The notes: generated by a model from the letters alone, not told the origin. A stretch of DNA of 64,000 bases from Achatina immaculata (GCA_009760885.1 CM019714.1:866933-930932), one strand, 5' to 3'; counted from the stretch's first letter, positions 1 to 11,499 are shown. A program made the numbers and translations.

Positions 1-270
1 GGAGTTTACTATTATGTTACTAGACTACATGCAGTACAACCCAGATACTCAACACATCCACACACTGGTATTAAATATCCACAAGTTCAATGAAACAGGC
101 TGTCGTTCTACTTCACTGGCACAGAACAGATAGCGTGATCCACAAAGTCTGTTGTCAGACATATTATATAACATTTATTAACGACAGAATGTGAGATGAC
201 ATACGTGAGGATGAGTGAAAAGACTCCTTTGGCTAAAACATCATTACAAAAGAGAGTCCTGGCGTGAGCA
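1..270. other. Non-coding lead-in
   Basis: No gene, RNA or repeat is recognisable here. It is ordinary AT-rich sequence running into the first minisatellite. Confidence 0.5.
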
Positions 271-575
271 TTCAGACCCCACATGGGAGCAAAGATTCAG
301 ACCCCACAAGGGAGCAAAGATTCAGACCCCACAAGGGAGCAAAGATTCAGACCCCACATGGGAGCAAAGATTCAGACCCCACAAGGGAGCAAAGATTCAG
401 ACCCCACATGGGAGCAAAGATTCAGACCCCACAAGGGAGCAAAGATTCAGACCCCACATAGGAGCAAAGATTCAGACCCCACAAGGGAGCAAAGATTCAG
501 ACCCCACATGGGAGCGAAGATTCAGTCCCATGAAGGGAGCAAAGATTCAGACCCCACATGGGAGCAAAGACCCTA
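271..575. repeat. 25-bp minisatellite
   Basis: About twelve copies of a 25-bp monomer containing GGAGCAAAGATTCAGACCCC. Adjacent copies alternate mainly at one position (ACATGGG versus ACAAGGG). Because 25 is not a multiple of three, three copies cycle through all frames, which leaves several frames open at once. The resulting 65-138 residue repeat peptides have no independent support as protein. The last copies are degenerate. Confidence 0.95.
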
Positions 576-875
576 CATTCAATGCAACAAAAAGTATGCG
601 CACATACGCACAGTTCCAACAAGGGATATAACTCATCTCAGAACTTCCATTCTAAACTGCACACTTTGGGCCAAGGCCGTAACTACTCAGAAATATTAGA
701 CCTACATTTAAAACATGAATTCCGTTTAACTCGTCCTGGGAAAACTTTCAAAAGAAACAACTTTGCTCTACATGTTACAATCACTGACTCAAACCACATT
801 GACTAACTCAAAAAATCTTCCTCTAACTCTGGCCTCTTAACTCAAGAATAATTTAAAAACTACTCCAAAATTAGT
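576..875. other. Non-coding spacer
   Basis: Unique-looking AT-rich DNA between the 25-bp array and the start of the 1-kb segmental duplication. I see no coding or RNA feature in it. Confidence 0.45.
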
Positions 876-1880
876 GAACCAGTTTCGTGAACTTCACCCA
901 AGAGACAGCCAAGTCTCGTGCAAATCCATGTTTTACAACTTTCCGGTGTCTTAACAAACATGACAGAAGTTTGCTCAAGCCTGACTTGAATTACTCTGCC
1001 GTGTCAATACAGCGGGCTACCTACACATTTCACGAACTTCCTGACCAAAAGTTACATATGAACTTTTTATATTTTGAAACTTACGTATGCCGGTAACAAT
1101 AAACAAGGTCTTAACTCTGACTATGGTTACTATAATATCGATTATATCTCTTCAGCTATAGTAAGCTAACTATCAGAAAACACTAAACCATTACAACGTA
1201 ACTGATGTAAGTTAGAGAGACAGAGAGTAGTAATGCTACTATAAGAAATCAATGCTCACGTGCACAGAGACGTAACTGGTAGAACCCTCAGAGAACGTGA
1301 CCTGTGACAATAGAAAACCGTCTTGTTCTATAGAAGAGGAGACTAATGATATTACTGCGACAGCTGGTGAGTGGGACAGATGTTCTCAATATTGCTTTTA
1401 TTAACGGATTTCATGAACGCCAGCAAAATATTGACTGGGCCCCTCAAGACAAAGACGGTAGCCATGTTTCCCTGCCCACAGACAAAACATATTCAAATGT
1501 ATCTATTGATAACAAAGAGCAATTCCATAGGGTTTCTAGTAATATGACAGAGAGGCGGAGTGAATATAACGCACAGATGGTCAGATTAGCAAAAATAAAA
1601 AAGCAGTAAAGATTCCTCCAGTCACGAAGACTTGACTGCCTAGTTCGTGGTGACATCGTACACAGCTGTCGAATATTTCATCAGAAACCAGCTACAGAAG
1701 AGATACGAAAAGCATTGTTACCTGTAAAGTTTAGTTTGTTGAGAAATAAGTCTCACGATCCGTTAACTTTCTCTGTGTTGTCTATAACATGTGCACAAGT
1801 ATTGTAGATGTAACTAGGACCTAAAAATAACTTGTTCTTACAGTTTATAAAATTATACATGAGTTTGGAAGAAATGAAAG

Positions 1881-1881
<1 letters not shown>
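876..1881. repeat. 1-kb segmental duplication, copy A
   Basis: This block is nearly identical to 39172-40189, starting at CCAAAATTAGTGAAC and running into a TATC microsatellite in both places. Differences are scattered single substitutions and small indels, for example ACACAG added in the other copy near 39284. Short open frames (69-99 residues) are present but match no family I know and are not all conserved between copies, so they are probably not genes. A short related piece also lies near 38200-38270. The block may be a dispersed repeat rather than a one-off duplication. Confidence 0.9.
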
Positions 1882-1954
<73 letters not shown>

Positions 1955-1980
1955 CTATCTATCTATCCATCCATCCATCC

Positions 1981-2052
<72 letters not shown>
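1882..2052. repeat. (TATC)n microsatellite
   Basis: A nearly pure TATC tract of about 170 bp with a short CATC-type interruption near 1967-1985. It directly follows copy A of the duplication, as the tract at 40190-40298 follows copy B. Confidence 0.97.
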
Positions 2053-3290
2053 TCCATATGTCTATCCTATCTGTCTGTCCTATCTGTCTGTGCTATCTAT
2101 TCGGACTGAATATATTCTCTGTCTGTTCTAGATATCTTATCTATACCCCGTTTGTCTATCCTATCTGACTGTCCTAACTATCCCATCTGTATCCCGTCTG
2201 TCTATCTTATCTGTCTACGCTATCTATCCATTCTGTCTATACTATCTGTCTATCCTATCTGTCTACGCTATCTGTCTGTGCTATCTATCCATTCTGTCTA
2301 TCCTATCTGTCTGTCCTATCTGTCTGTCCCATCTATCCCATCTGTATCAAGTCTGTCTATCCTATCTGTCTATCCTATCTGTCTGTCCCATACATCCCAT
2401 CTGTATCAAGTCTGTCTATCCTATCTGTCTGTCTTATCTTTCCCGTGTGTATTCCGTCTGCTTATCCTATTTGTATGTCCTATCAATCCCATCTGTATCC
2501 CGTCTGTCTATCCTTTCTGTCTGTCCTATCTATCCCATCTGTATCTCATCTGTCTATCCTATGTGTCTGTCCTATCTCTCCATCTGCCTATCCTATTGAC
2601 TGTCCTATCTATCCCGTTTGTTTATCCTATATGTCTGTGCTGTCTATCACGTCTGTCTACTTATTTGTCTATCCTATATGTCTGTGCTGTCTATCCGGTC
2701 TGTCTGTCCTATCTGTCTGCCGTATCTGTCTGTTCTATCTATCCCACCTGTATACAGTCTGTCTATCCTATATGTATGTCCTATCTATCCCATCTGTATC
2801 TCTTCTGTCTATCCTAACTGTCTATCATATATGTCTGTCCTATCTATCCCATCTATATCCCTTCTGTCTATCATGCCTCTACATCCTATCTGTCTGTCCT
2901 ATCTATCCCATTGGTATCCTGTCTGTCTATCCTATCTATCTGTCCCATCTATCCCATCTGTATCTCTTCTGTCTTGTCTGTCCTATCTTTCCCATCTTTA
3001 TCTCTTCTATCATGTCTCTCTATCCTATCTGCCTGTCCTATCTATCCCATCTATATCCTTTCTATCTATCCTATCTATCCCATCTATATCCTTTCTATCT
3101 ATCCTATCTGTCTATCTTATTTGTCTGTTCTATCTATCCCACCTGTATCCCGTTTGCCTATCCTATTTGTCTATCCATCCTAACATATCCTATACATCTG
3201 TCCTATTTATCCTATATAGATATCCTACATATCTATATCCATCTATCCTATCCTATCCATCAATCTATCCTATCATATATATCTATAATC
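2053..3290. repeat. Degenerate TATC-derived repeat block
   Basis: About 1.2 kb built from CTATCTGTC, CTATCCCATCTGTAT and similar words, clearly derived from the adjacent TATC tract by substitution. Local longer periods appear, such as CTATCTATCCCATCTGTATC recurring. All three plus-strand frames stay open for long distances and give [14 protein letters not shown] peptides of up to 283 residues. This is expected from a stop-poor tetranucleotide repeat and is not taken as coding. The matching tract at 40190-40298 lacks this degenerate tail. Confidence 0.9.
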
Positions 3291-3647
3291 CCTTAAACAT
3301 ACTCTTACATTTTGAAATAAATTCATCTTTAAAATGCTTGTCTTTCGCCAACAACTTTTGTTTAGGTTGATAGGTACATCAAATTGGTCCTGATCTGTAA
3401 ATTTAATGTAGTCCGCATGTAAATTATCTGTGTGTATTTTTTCAACAAATATCTGTATGCAGGAAACTCTCTAGTCTAGAGAGAAGAACAACAGCACGAC
3501 TCCTTCAGATCATCAGAGGAAGTAACCCCACCACCCCCTCCCCCCAGACAAGTATTTCCACCCTATTAAACATTTATTTTTCTTTGTTATTATTAATGTT
3601 ATTATTATGTTATTTTTATTGTTATTACTACTATGTTATTATTATTT
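3291..3647. other. Non-coding spacer
   Basis: AT-rich unique sequence with a C-rich run near 3528-3545 and a TTATTA-rich stretch at 3575-3650. No gene was found. Confidence 0.45.
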
Positions 3648-3735
3648 GTCTCATACTGGAATTGAACCCACGATCTTCATATTAGGCACGGCACATCGAG
3701 GTGCATCTTACCCATTAAGCCAAGAAGAACCGGTA
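3648..3735 (-). repeat. tRNA-like sequence (SINE head or tRNA relic)
   Basis: Read on the minus strand, this contains an A-box-like TGGCTTAATGGGTAAGATGC followed by a B-box-like GGGTTCAATTCC about 45 bases later, the spacing of an internal RNA polymerase III promoter. I could not fold a convincing complete cloverleaf, so a SINE head or decayed tRNA is more likely than a working tRNA gene. Confidence 0.45.
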
Positions 3736-3769
3736 TTGGTTGTAACAAACAAAATTACATTTATGTTCT

Positions 3770-4440
3770 CAATGTTTGTTTCGCATACTCCACAGCCAGC
3801 ATGAAGCCTTTTCTGCTGTTTCTGAAAGGCTTCTCAATGCCCTTGCTCTTGCTTGTCCCTTTATGCCCAGTTGCTTACATAGGTCGTATGCTGATGTTGC
3901 TAAGAATCCTCTTGCTCCCACTTCTACAGCTATCACTTTTGCCTTGACTCCTGCCCCCTGCCTCAGTTGCTTAACCACATCATTGTACTTCTCACATTTG
4001 AATAGATGTTGCTCCTCTATTCTTGTTTCTTACAAAACAGTAAGCTCGATCATTATTAATTTCTGTTTTGGTATGGACTACAATACAATGTCAGGTCGCA
4101 TTCCTGTGTTCTTAATGGCAGTTGGGTATTCTCTTCTTCCTGGTAGGTTCGCTATCACATCCCACTCATTTCCAACATCTAGCAGTGATGGTAAGGGAAT
4201 GTTCCTGATTTCAATATTCACTGTCGTACCAGCACCTATGAAGTATTTAATTGGGATTCAACTCTTCTGCTGTTCTTTGCTTTATCTTTTGCCCTGTCTA
4301 CAATGGCTACTAGTTCCTGCAGCACTCTGTTGTGCCGCCAGGTGTAGCTTCCTTGACCTAATAATACTCTGCTTGCTGACAGCACGTGTTCTAATGCTTG
4401 TCTTTTGTTGCAGAGGAGGCACTTTGTATTTTCTGATGCA
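3770..4440 (-). pseudogene. LINE C-terminus with CCHC and endonuclease-like motifs, copy 1
   Basis: On the minus strand the conceptual protein shows, in order, KCLLCNKRQALEHVLSAS, which is a CxxC-x7-H-x4-C knuckle whose last Cys is now Ser; then TWRHNRVL; then LPGRREYPTAIKNTGMRPDI followed shortly by MIELTV; and finally VEVGARGFLATSAYDLCKQL with an SCWLW tail. A CCHC knuckle followed by a PD...E(L)T pattern is the layout of the restriction-enzyme-like endonuclease region of R2/NeSL-type non-LTR retrotransposons; that assignment is inference. The frame is broken by a shift after ...RVESQLNTS and by stops replacing residues after RPDIVL and after IELTVL. It is a dead fragment with no RT domain attached. 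A second copy lies at 27779-28312. Confidence 0.7.
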
Positions 4441-4489
4441 CCCCATTTGTGTAGGTTGGAATCTGAGACTTGACCTGAGGCTTGAAGCA

Positions 4490-4778
4490 GTGACTTGACA
4501 CTGGACTTCAGAAATAAAGCAATGATTTGAGACTTGAAGTGGTAAAATGAGACTTGATATGTAACTTTAAGTGGCAAAATGAGACTTGATATGTGCCTTA
4601 AAGCGGTAAAAAGAGACTTGATATGTGACTTTAAGCGGCAAAATGAGACTTGATATGTGATTTGAAGCGGTAAAATGAGACTTAATTTTAGACTTAAACG
4701 TTGAATTGAGACTTGAAATGAGATTTGAAGCAGAGACTTTAAATTTGACATGAGAATTGAAGCAGTGACTTGAGACAT
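4490..4778. repeat. ~32-bp minisatellite
   Basis: Eight to nine diverged copies of a unit containing GAGACTTGATATGTGACTTT and AAGCGGCAAAAT. It abuts the LINE fragment on its left and is absent from the second copy of that LINE, where the 35-bp satellite takes its place. Confidence 0.85.
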
Positions 4779-5877
4779 AAAACAAGTGTAACATAATTCC
4801 TTAATTCTGGAATTGTTCTTTTATTTAACGTTATAGGGGAGTTAACTAGTGATTTATTTGGTAGATTGACGTAGTTCTTAGCGCAGTAAGTTATGTTTTT
4901 AAAGTACAGGTCAACTATAGGTCAGGTTTGGCACTTTGAAGATCATTTCTTGTCATGTCCAGGCACGGGATTTTTTTGTACAGTTAACTAAAGTTATTTA
5001 GGACATATTTGTTTAATTTGTTATTTTTAGCTACAGAAAAGCTTGAAACAGGATTGTTGTTTTTAGTTTATTGTCCAAGGTCATAAGGAGTTAATTTTTG
5101 CACGGATTGAGATTTTAGGTAGAAATGTTTTAATCACGATTTTTGTATTCCACGAGATAGAATCTTCTAGAAGATTTAGGAATAGGAATTATAGTTGATA
5201 TTTAAGGACCAAAACTCTTACATAGGGATTATAATGATTAGATTTGATTAGTGTGAGATTCATTATGACTGCAAATTCATTATGTGGAATTTGACTGAGA
5301 AGGATGTTTCAGATGGGATGCAAGGATGTGATCTGTTAGTTATTTTTTTTAAACTTATGGATCCAATGTATAAATTGTTGATGCAGCTACGAGTTAGAAA
5401 TAGTTTATAACTGAAGAAATGTGAATTAGTTCTATAGAGATTTTTTAGGAATTTTAAGTCCGATATTTTTGGTGATATGAAGTTGTATGTAAGGATGCAT
5501 GGAATTTTCAGAGAATTTGTAAGTTGGCTCTTATTCCATTATGTTGAATGCCTGTTTTTCCTAGCTGAGAGTGATTGTTGCCCACCCTCGCCCTATATGG
5601 TGAACTAGTTCTCGCCAGGGAGAAGAGTTGGATTATTCATCTGTTTACTCAATTTATTGCTACATCCTCACTTATTCACCACTCATTTTTCCCATAATAA
5701 ATACGTGAAATTCCTGTAATCAATTTGAGTGCTAGTGGTTCTCAAACTGTTGAGATGTGTTCGTTACAGTTACACACTAAAATTCTCAGATATAATCAGA
5801 AGATTGAGGAAGAAAAATTAGTTCCGTTTATCACTTGGGTGGCGTCTTTACACAATTGCGAAGTACTTTAATTAGTG
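4779..5877. other. Non-coding region
   Basis: About 1.1 kb with no recognisable gene, RNA or tandem repeat. It contains an AATAAA-type signal near 5696 and could include a decayed retroelement end, but I cannot support a specific call. Confidence 0.4.
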
Positions 5878-6298
5878 ACGTGTCTTGGCACATACCAAAC
5901 TACACACTCTTCAGCTGTCTCGGCACATACCAAACTACACACTCTTCAGCTGTCTTGGCACATACCAAACTACACACTCTTCAGCTGTCTTGACACATAC
6001 CAAACTACACACTCTTCAGCTGTCTTGACACATACCAAACGACACACTCTTCAGCTGTCTTGGCACATACCAAACGACACACTCTTCAGCTGTCTTGGCA
6101 CATACCAAACGACACTCTTCAGCTGTCTTGACACATACCAAACGACACACTCTTCAGCTGTCTTGACACATACCAAACGACACACTCTTCAGCTGTCTTG
6201 GCACATACCAAACTACACTCTTCAGCTGTCTTGGCACATACCAAACTACACACTCTTCAGCTGTCTTGGCACATACCAAACTACACACTCTTCAGCAC
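5878..6298. repeat. 35-bp satellite, array 1
   Basis: About twelve copies of a 35-bp unit containing CTTGGCACATACCAAACTAC and ACTCTTCAGCTGT. Some copies are shortened (for example near 6110 and 6215). The array ends at TCTTCAGC, where a 5'-truncated LINE tail begins. The same satellite recurs at 7429-8358 and 28313-29085. Confidence 0.97.
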
Positions 6299-7384
6299 TG
6301 TGTTCTCGGCCGTGCTCATGGACGCTTCCGGAAGCTCGAAGGAAAATATATTCCGTTAAAGTATAGAACAGACGGAAAGCTCTTTAATTTAAGGCGATTA
6401 AAAGCTGCCTCAAAAGTTATGAATTGAAAATCAAAGACTTTGCCGATGATTGTACACTAATTGCTAACTCAATATCTAACATGCAAATTATCACTGATAA
6501 CTTCTCGGAGGCATGTGACAACTGTGGCCTTACGATCAACATGGGAAAAACAGAAGTTGTATGTCAACCCGCCCCCAACAAAGAATATACTGACCCGTAA
6601 TTCGTGATAAAGGGACGAAAGCTACAATTCGTAGAAAACTTCACTTATTGTGGCAGTACCCTTTCCAGAGATGTCAGACTTGATGCTGAAATCAGCAACA
6701 GAATAGCTAAAGCCAGCACAGCATTTGGGAGGCTACGATAAAATGTATGAGAAAGAAGAGAACTCAGTGTTACCACCAAGTTAAAGGTCTATAAAACTGG
6801 TGTTCTGACCGCACTAATGTATGCAGCCGAAACATGGACAGTCTTCAGTAGGCATGCAAGACAACTAAATCATTTCCATCTAGGCTGTCTCAGGAAAATA
6901 CTAAACATCAAGTGGCAGCAACTGATTGCTTATACTGAAGTACTCACAAGAGCCAATATTCCAAGAATCTACACAATGCTTCAAAAGGCGTAAATCCATT
7001 GGACAAAGTATGTGGTCAGAATGAGTAACGCTCGACTGCCCAAACAACTCCTTTATAGGGAACTTTTGAACGGAAAACGGAAAGCTGGAGGGCAAAAAAA
7101 GCGTTACAAGGATACGCTCAAAACCTCACTCAAGGCCTTCGGGACAGACACAAACTCCTGGGAGTCCAAAGCACAAGTCCGGCCATCGTAGAGGGCTTTA
7201 ACCACTCTGGGTTCCCAGAAAGCTGAGCGCTCAAGAACTGAAAGTGCCCAGCACAAACGTGCAATGCGAAAAGTCAAGGAGGCACAGGCAAGCACAACTG
7301 GATCTGGACATTTATGTTCCGTGTGTGGCAAAACTTTTAGAGCTTGTATAGCACGGACACACCTCACCCTATTTAGACCAAGAT
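6299..7384 (+). pseudogene. LINE reverse transcriptase 3' fragment, copy 1
   Basis: A 5'-truncated non-LTR retrotransposon. The conceptual translation begins just before the RT active-site region (KYRTDGKLFNLRRLKAASKV), continues with the catalytic-box relative FADDCTLIANS, then INMGKTEVVCQ, FTYCGSTLSRD, YAAETWTVF, a basic C-terminal part (GKRKAGGQKKRYKD) and a terminal HLCSVCGKTFRA zinc-finger-like motif. It is dead: a frame change before the FADD segment, a unique stop near 6598 (GAA to TAA), and stops after FGRLR, four residues later and after LQKA that are shared with copy 2 at 8359-9452. It ends with an ACAACAACAACACC-type tail that passes directly into the next 35-bp array. Confidence 0.9.
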
Positions 7385-7428
7385 GAAGATGTGGTCATCA
7401 TCGAAGACGATGGAAGAACAACAACAAC

Positions 7429-8358
7429 ACCAAACTACACACTCTTCAGCTGTCTTGGCACATACCAAGCTACACACTCTTCAGCTGTCTTGGCACATAC
7501 CAAGCTACACACTCTTCAGCTGTCTTGGCACATACCAAGCTACACACTCTTCAGCTGTCTTGGCACATACCAAACTACACACTCTTCAGCTGTCTTGGCA
7601 CATACCAAACTACACACTCTTCAGCTGTCTTGGCACATACCAAACTACGCACTCTTCAGCTGTCTTGACACATACCAAACTACGCACTCTTCAGCTGTCT
7701 TGGCACATATCAAACTACGCACTCTTCAGCTGTCTTGGCACATATCAAACTACGCACTCTTCAGCTGTCTTGGCACATACCAAGCTACACACTCTTCAGC
7801 TGTCTTGGCACATACCAAACGACACACTCTTCAGCTGTCTTGGCACATACCAAACGACACACTCTTCAGCTGTCTTGGCACATACCAAACTACACACTCT
7901 TCAGCTGTCTTGGCACATACCAAACTACACACTCTTCAGCTGTCTTGGCACATACCAAACGACATACTCTTCAGCTGTCTTGACACATACCAAACTACAC
8001 ACTCTTCAGCTGTCTTGGCACATACCAAGCTACGCACTCTTCAGCTGTCTTGGCACATACCAAACTACACACTCTTCAGCTGTCTTGGCACATACCAAAC
8101 TACACACTCTTCAGCTGTCTTGGCACATACCAAGCTACGCACTCTTCAGCTGTCTTGGCACATACCAAGCTACGCACTCTTCAGCTGTCTTGGCACATAC
8201 CAAGCTACGCACTCTTCAGCTGTCTTGGCACATACCAAGGTACACACTCTTCAGCTGTCTTGGCACATACCAAGGTACACACTCTTCAGCTGTCTTGGCA
8301 CATACCAAGCTACGCACTCTTCAGCTGTCTTGGCACATACCAAGGTACACACTCTTCA
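7429..8358. repeat. 35-bp satellite, array 2
   Basis: About 26 copies of the 35-bp unit, with local runs of sequence variants (AAACTACAC, AAGCTACGC, AAGGTACAC), showing recent local expansion. All three plus frames are open through the array, producing repeat peptides of up to 366 residues that read into the LINE. These are artefacts of the satellite. Confidence 0.97.
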
Positions 8359-9452
8359 GCACGGTGTTCTCGGCCGTGCTCATGGACGCTTCCGGAAGCT
8401 CGAAGGAAAATTTATTCCGTTAAAGTATAGAACAGACGGAAAGCTCTTTAATTTAAGGCGATTAAAAGCTGCCTCAAAAGTTATGAATTGAAAATCAAAG
8501 ACTTTGCCGATGATTGTACACTAATTGCTAACTCAATATCTAACATGCAAATTATCACTGATAACTTCTCGGAGGCATGTGACAACTGTGGCCTTACGAT
8601 CAACATGGGAAAAACAGAAGTTGTATGTCAACCCGCCCCCAACAAAGAATATACTGACCCGGAATTCGTGATAAAGGGACAAAAGCTACAATCCGTAGAA
8701 AACTTCACTTATTGTGGCAGTACCCTTTCCAGAGATGTCAGACTTGATGCTGAAATCAGCAACAGAATAGCTAAAGCCAGCACAGCATTTGGGAGGCTAC
8801 GATAAAATGTATGAGAAAGAAGAGAACTCAGTGTTACCACCAAGTTAAAGGTCTATAAAACTGGTGTTCTGACCGCACTAATGTATGCAGCCGAAACATG
8901 GACAGTCTTCAGTAGGCATGCAAGACATCTAAATCATTTCCATCTAGGCTGTCTCAGGAAAATACTAAACATCAAATGGCAGCAACTGATTCCTGATACT
9001 GAAGTACTCACAAGAGCCAATATTCCAAGCATCTACACAGTGCTTCAAAAGGCGTAAATCCATTGGACAAAGTATGTGGTCAGAATGAGTAACGCTCGAC
9101 TGCCCAAACAACTCCTTTATAGGGAACTTTTGAGCGGAAAACGGAAAGCTGGAGGGCAAAAAAAGCGTTACAAGGATACGCTCAAAACCTCACTCAAGGC
9201 CTTCGGGACAGACACAAACTCCTGGGAGTCCAAAGCACAAGTCCGGCCATCATGGAGGGCTATAACCACTCTGGGTGCCCAGAAAGCTGAGCGCTCAAGA
9301 ACTGAAAGTGCCCAGCACAAACGCGCAGTGCGAAAAGTCAAGGAGGCACAGGCAAGCACAACTGGATCTGGACATTTATGTTCCGTGTGTGGCAAAACTT
9401 TTAGAGCTTGTATAGCACGGACACACCTCACCCTATTTAGACCAAGATGAAG
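8359..9452 (+). pseudogene. LINE reverse transcriptase 3' fragment, copy 2
   Basis: Same element and same 5' junction (TTCAGC followed by ACGGTG) as copy 1. The longest intact segments are 8488-8805 (FADD motif through GRLR) and 9076-9450 (C-terminal basic region and CSVCGKTFRACIARTHLTLF zinc-finger-like end). The stops after GRLR and LQKA are shared with copy 1, so the element was already dead when duplicated. RT motifs upstream of FADD and any endonuclease are missing. It belongs to the class of LINEs with a CxxC-type C-terminal finger; the exact clade is not assignable by eye. Confidence 0.9.
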
Positions 9453-9644
9453 ATGTGGTCATCATCGAAGACGATGGAAGAACAACAACAACACCATACC
9501 ATACCATTCTATTTTAATTAGCGCAGTGACCAACCCTTGTCTTCACTGCCGGCACAATTTTCATTGTTGTCGGGTGTTATCTGTCATGGTATACTTCTTT
9601 AACTGTTTTCATTCATATGATGGCGGCTAGTTAGTTGTTGCTCG
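9453..9644. other. Shared 3' flank of LINE copies 2 and 3
   Basis: Non-coding sequence from the CAACAACACCATACC tail to the first 32-bp monomer. The same flank follows LINE copy 3 at 29491-29644 with few changes, which marks the unit as a segmental duplication. Confidence 0.8.
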
Positions 9645-11085
9645 CCACTAAAACTACTAAAATTGCTGCACGTTCGCCACTAAAACTACTATAATTGCTG
9701 CACGTTGGCCACTAAACCTACTATTACTGCTGCACGTTCGCCACTAAAACTACTATCATTGCTGCACGTTGGCCACTAAACCTACTATTACTGCTGCACG
9801 TTCGCCACTAAAACTACTATAATTGCTGCACGTTGGCCACTAAACCTACTATTACTGCTGCACGTTCGCCACTAAAACTACTATCATTGCTGCACGTTGG
9901 CCACTAAACCTACTATTACTGTTGCACGTTCGCCACTAAAACTACTAGAATTGCTGCACGTTACACACTAAACCTACAATAATTGCTGCACGTTCGCCAC
10001 TAAAACTACTAAAATTGCTGCACGTTCGCCACTAAACCTACTATTACAGCTGCACGTTCGCCACTAAACCTACTATAATTGCTGCACGTTCGCCACTAAA
10101 CCTACTATAATTGATCCACGTTCGCCACTAAACCTACTATAGTTGATGCACGTTCGCCACTAAACCTACTATAATTGCTGCACGTTAGACACTAAACCTA
10201 CGATAATTGCTGCACGTTAGACACTATATCTACTATAATTGTTGCACGTTACACACTAAACCTACTATAATTGCTGCACGTTGGACAGTAAACCTACTAT
10301 AATTGCTGCACGTTCGCCACTAAACCTACTATAATTGATGCATGATAGACACTAAATCTACTATAATTGTTGCACGTTCGCCACTAAATCTACTATAATT
10401 ACTGCACGTTAGAAATTAAACCTACTATAATTGCTGCACGTTAGAAACTAAACCTACTATAATTACTTCACGTTAGACACTAAACCTACTATAATTGCTG
10501 AACGTTAGATACTAAACATACTATAATTGCTGCACTTTAGACACTAAACCTACTATAATTGCTGCACGTTCGCCACTATACCTACTATAATTGCTGCACG
10601 TTAGACACTAAACCTACTATAATTGCTGCACGTTAGACACTAAACCTACTATAATTGCTGCACGTTAGACACTAAACCTACTATAATTGCTGCACGTTCA
10701 CCACTATACCTACTATAATTGCTGCACGTTAGACACTAAACCTACTATAATTGCTGCACGTTAGACACTAAACCTACTATAATTGCTGCACGTTACACAC
10801 TAAACCTACTATAATTGTTGCACGTTAGACACTAAACCTACTATAATTGCTGCACGTTACACACTAAACCTACTATAATTGCTGCACGTTAGACACTAAA
10901 CCTACTATAATTGCTGCACGTTAGAAACTAAACCTACTATAATTGCTGCACGTTAGACACTACAAATACTATATTTGCTGCACGTTAGAAACTAAACCTA
11001 CTATAATTGCTGCACATTAGACACTAAACCTACTATAATTGCTGCACGTTAGACACTAAACCTACTATAATTGCTGCACGTGGCC
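9645..11085. repeat. 32-bp minisatellite, array 1
   Basis: About 45 copies of a 32-bp unit containing CACTAAACCTACTATAATTG and CTGCACGTT. The proximal part carries mostly the CGCCAC variant and the distal part mostly AGACAC or ACACAC, so the variants are regionally grouped. A second array lies at 29645-30074. Confidence 0.96.
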
Positions 11086-11329
11086 AGTCCCTCTCTGCAG
11101 AATTTGTTTTCCTGCCTAGACGATCTCTATCTTTCATGACTATGAGCACATTTCCATTGTTGCTCGTATCTGTCATTCTCTTTTCAGCCTTTGATATTGC
11201 TTAACTTAGTGCCAAGTACAGACAGCTTTTTTTTTAAAGTACAATAGTATTCTGTAATTGTGCAAGAAAGTTTCTGTTTTCTTTTGCTTGGAATTGTTAG
11301 CTACTAGAATTAGCATTAGTACTGAGATT
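11086..11329. other. Non-coding spacer
   Basis: Unique AT-rich DNA with a short poly-T run near 11228. No feature was found. Confidence 0.45.
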
Positions 11330-11470
11330 ATTGAGTTGTGTATAGACATTGTGAATACAGTGAACAAGACTTTTGAGACGTAAGTCTTGTATAGACATTG
11401 TGAACACAGTGAATAAGACTTTTGAGACGTGAGTCTTGTTTAGATTGTGAAACGGTGTACAAGACTTTTA
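11330..11470. repeat. 49-bp tandem repeat
   Basis: Two full copies and one partial copy of a 49-bp unit containing TATAGACATTGTGAA and AAGACTTTTGAGACGT. Confidence 0.85.
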
Positions 11471-11499
11471 TAACCTTGAATTTGGGACAGTTTCAACTG

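Noticed and set aside
1832..3370. Frames of [14 protein letters not shown] repeats, superficially like a secreted cysteine-rich protein
   Set aside because: Translation of a TATC-derived tract. The equivalent frames exist in all registers.
3769..4498. Plus-strand 240-residue frame with hydrophobic stretches, and its 273-residue counterpart at 27747-28568
   Set aside because: Both are antisense to the LINE C-terminal fragment, whose minus-strand motifs are recognisable.
5530..5880. Possible LTR with polyadenylation signal and primer-binding site
   Set aside because: No second LTR, no gag/pol fragments and no convincing terminal TG...CA pair could be found in the window.
7383..8491. Plus-strand 346- and 366-residue frames of HTLQLSWHIPNY-type repeats that read into LINE sequence
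   Set aside because: Artefact of the 35-bp satellite, in which three units restore the frame. All three frames are open and none has a known domain.
9645..11085. CRISPR array (32-bp regular repeats)
   Set aside because: Monomers are contiguous with no unique spacers, the genome is eukaryotic, and no cas genes are present.
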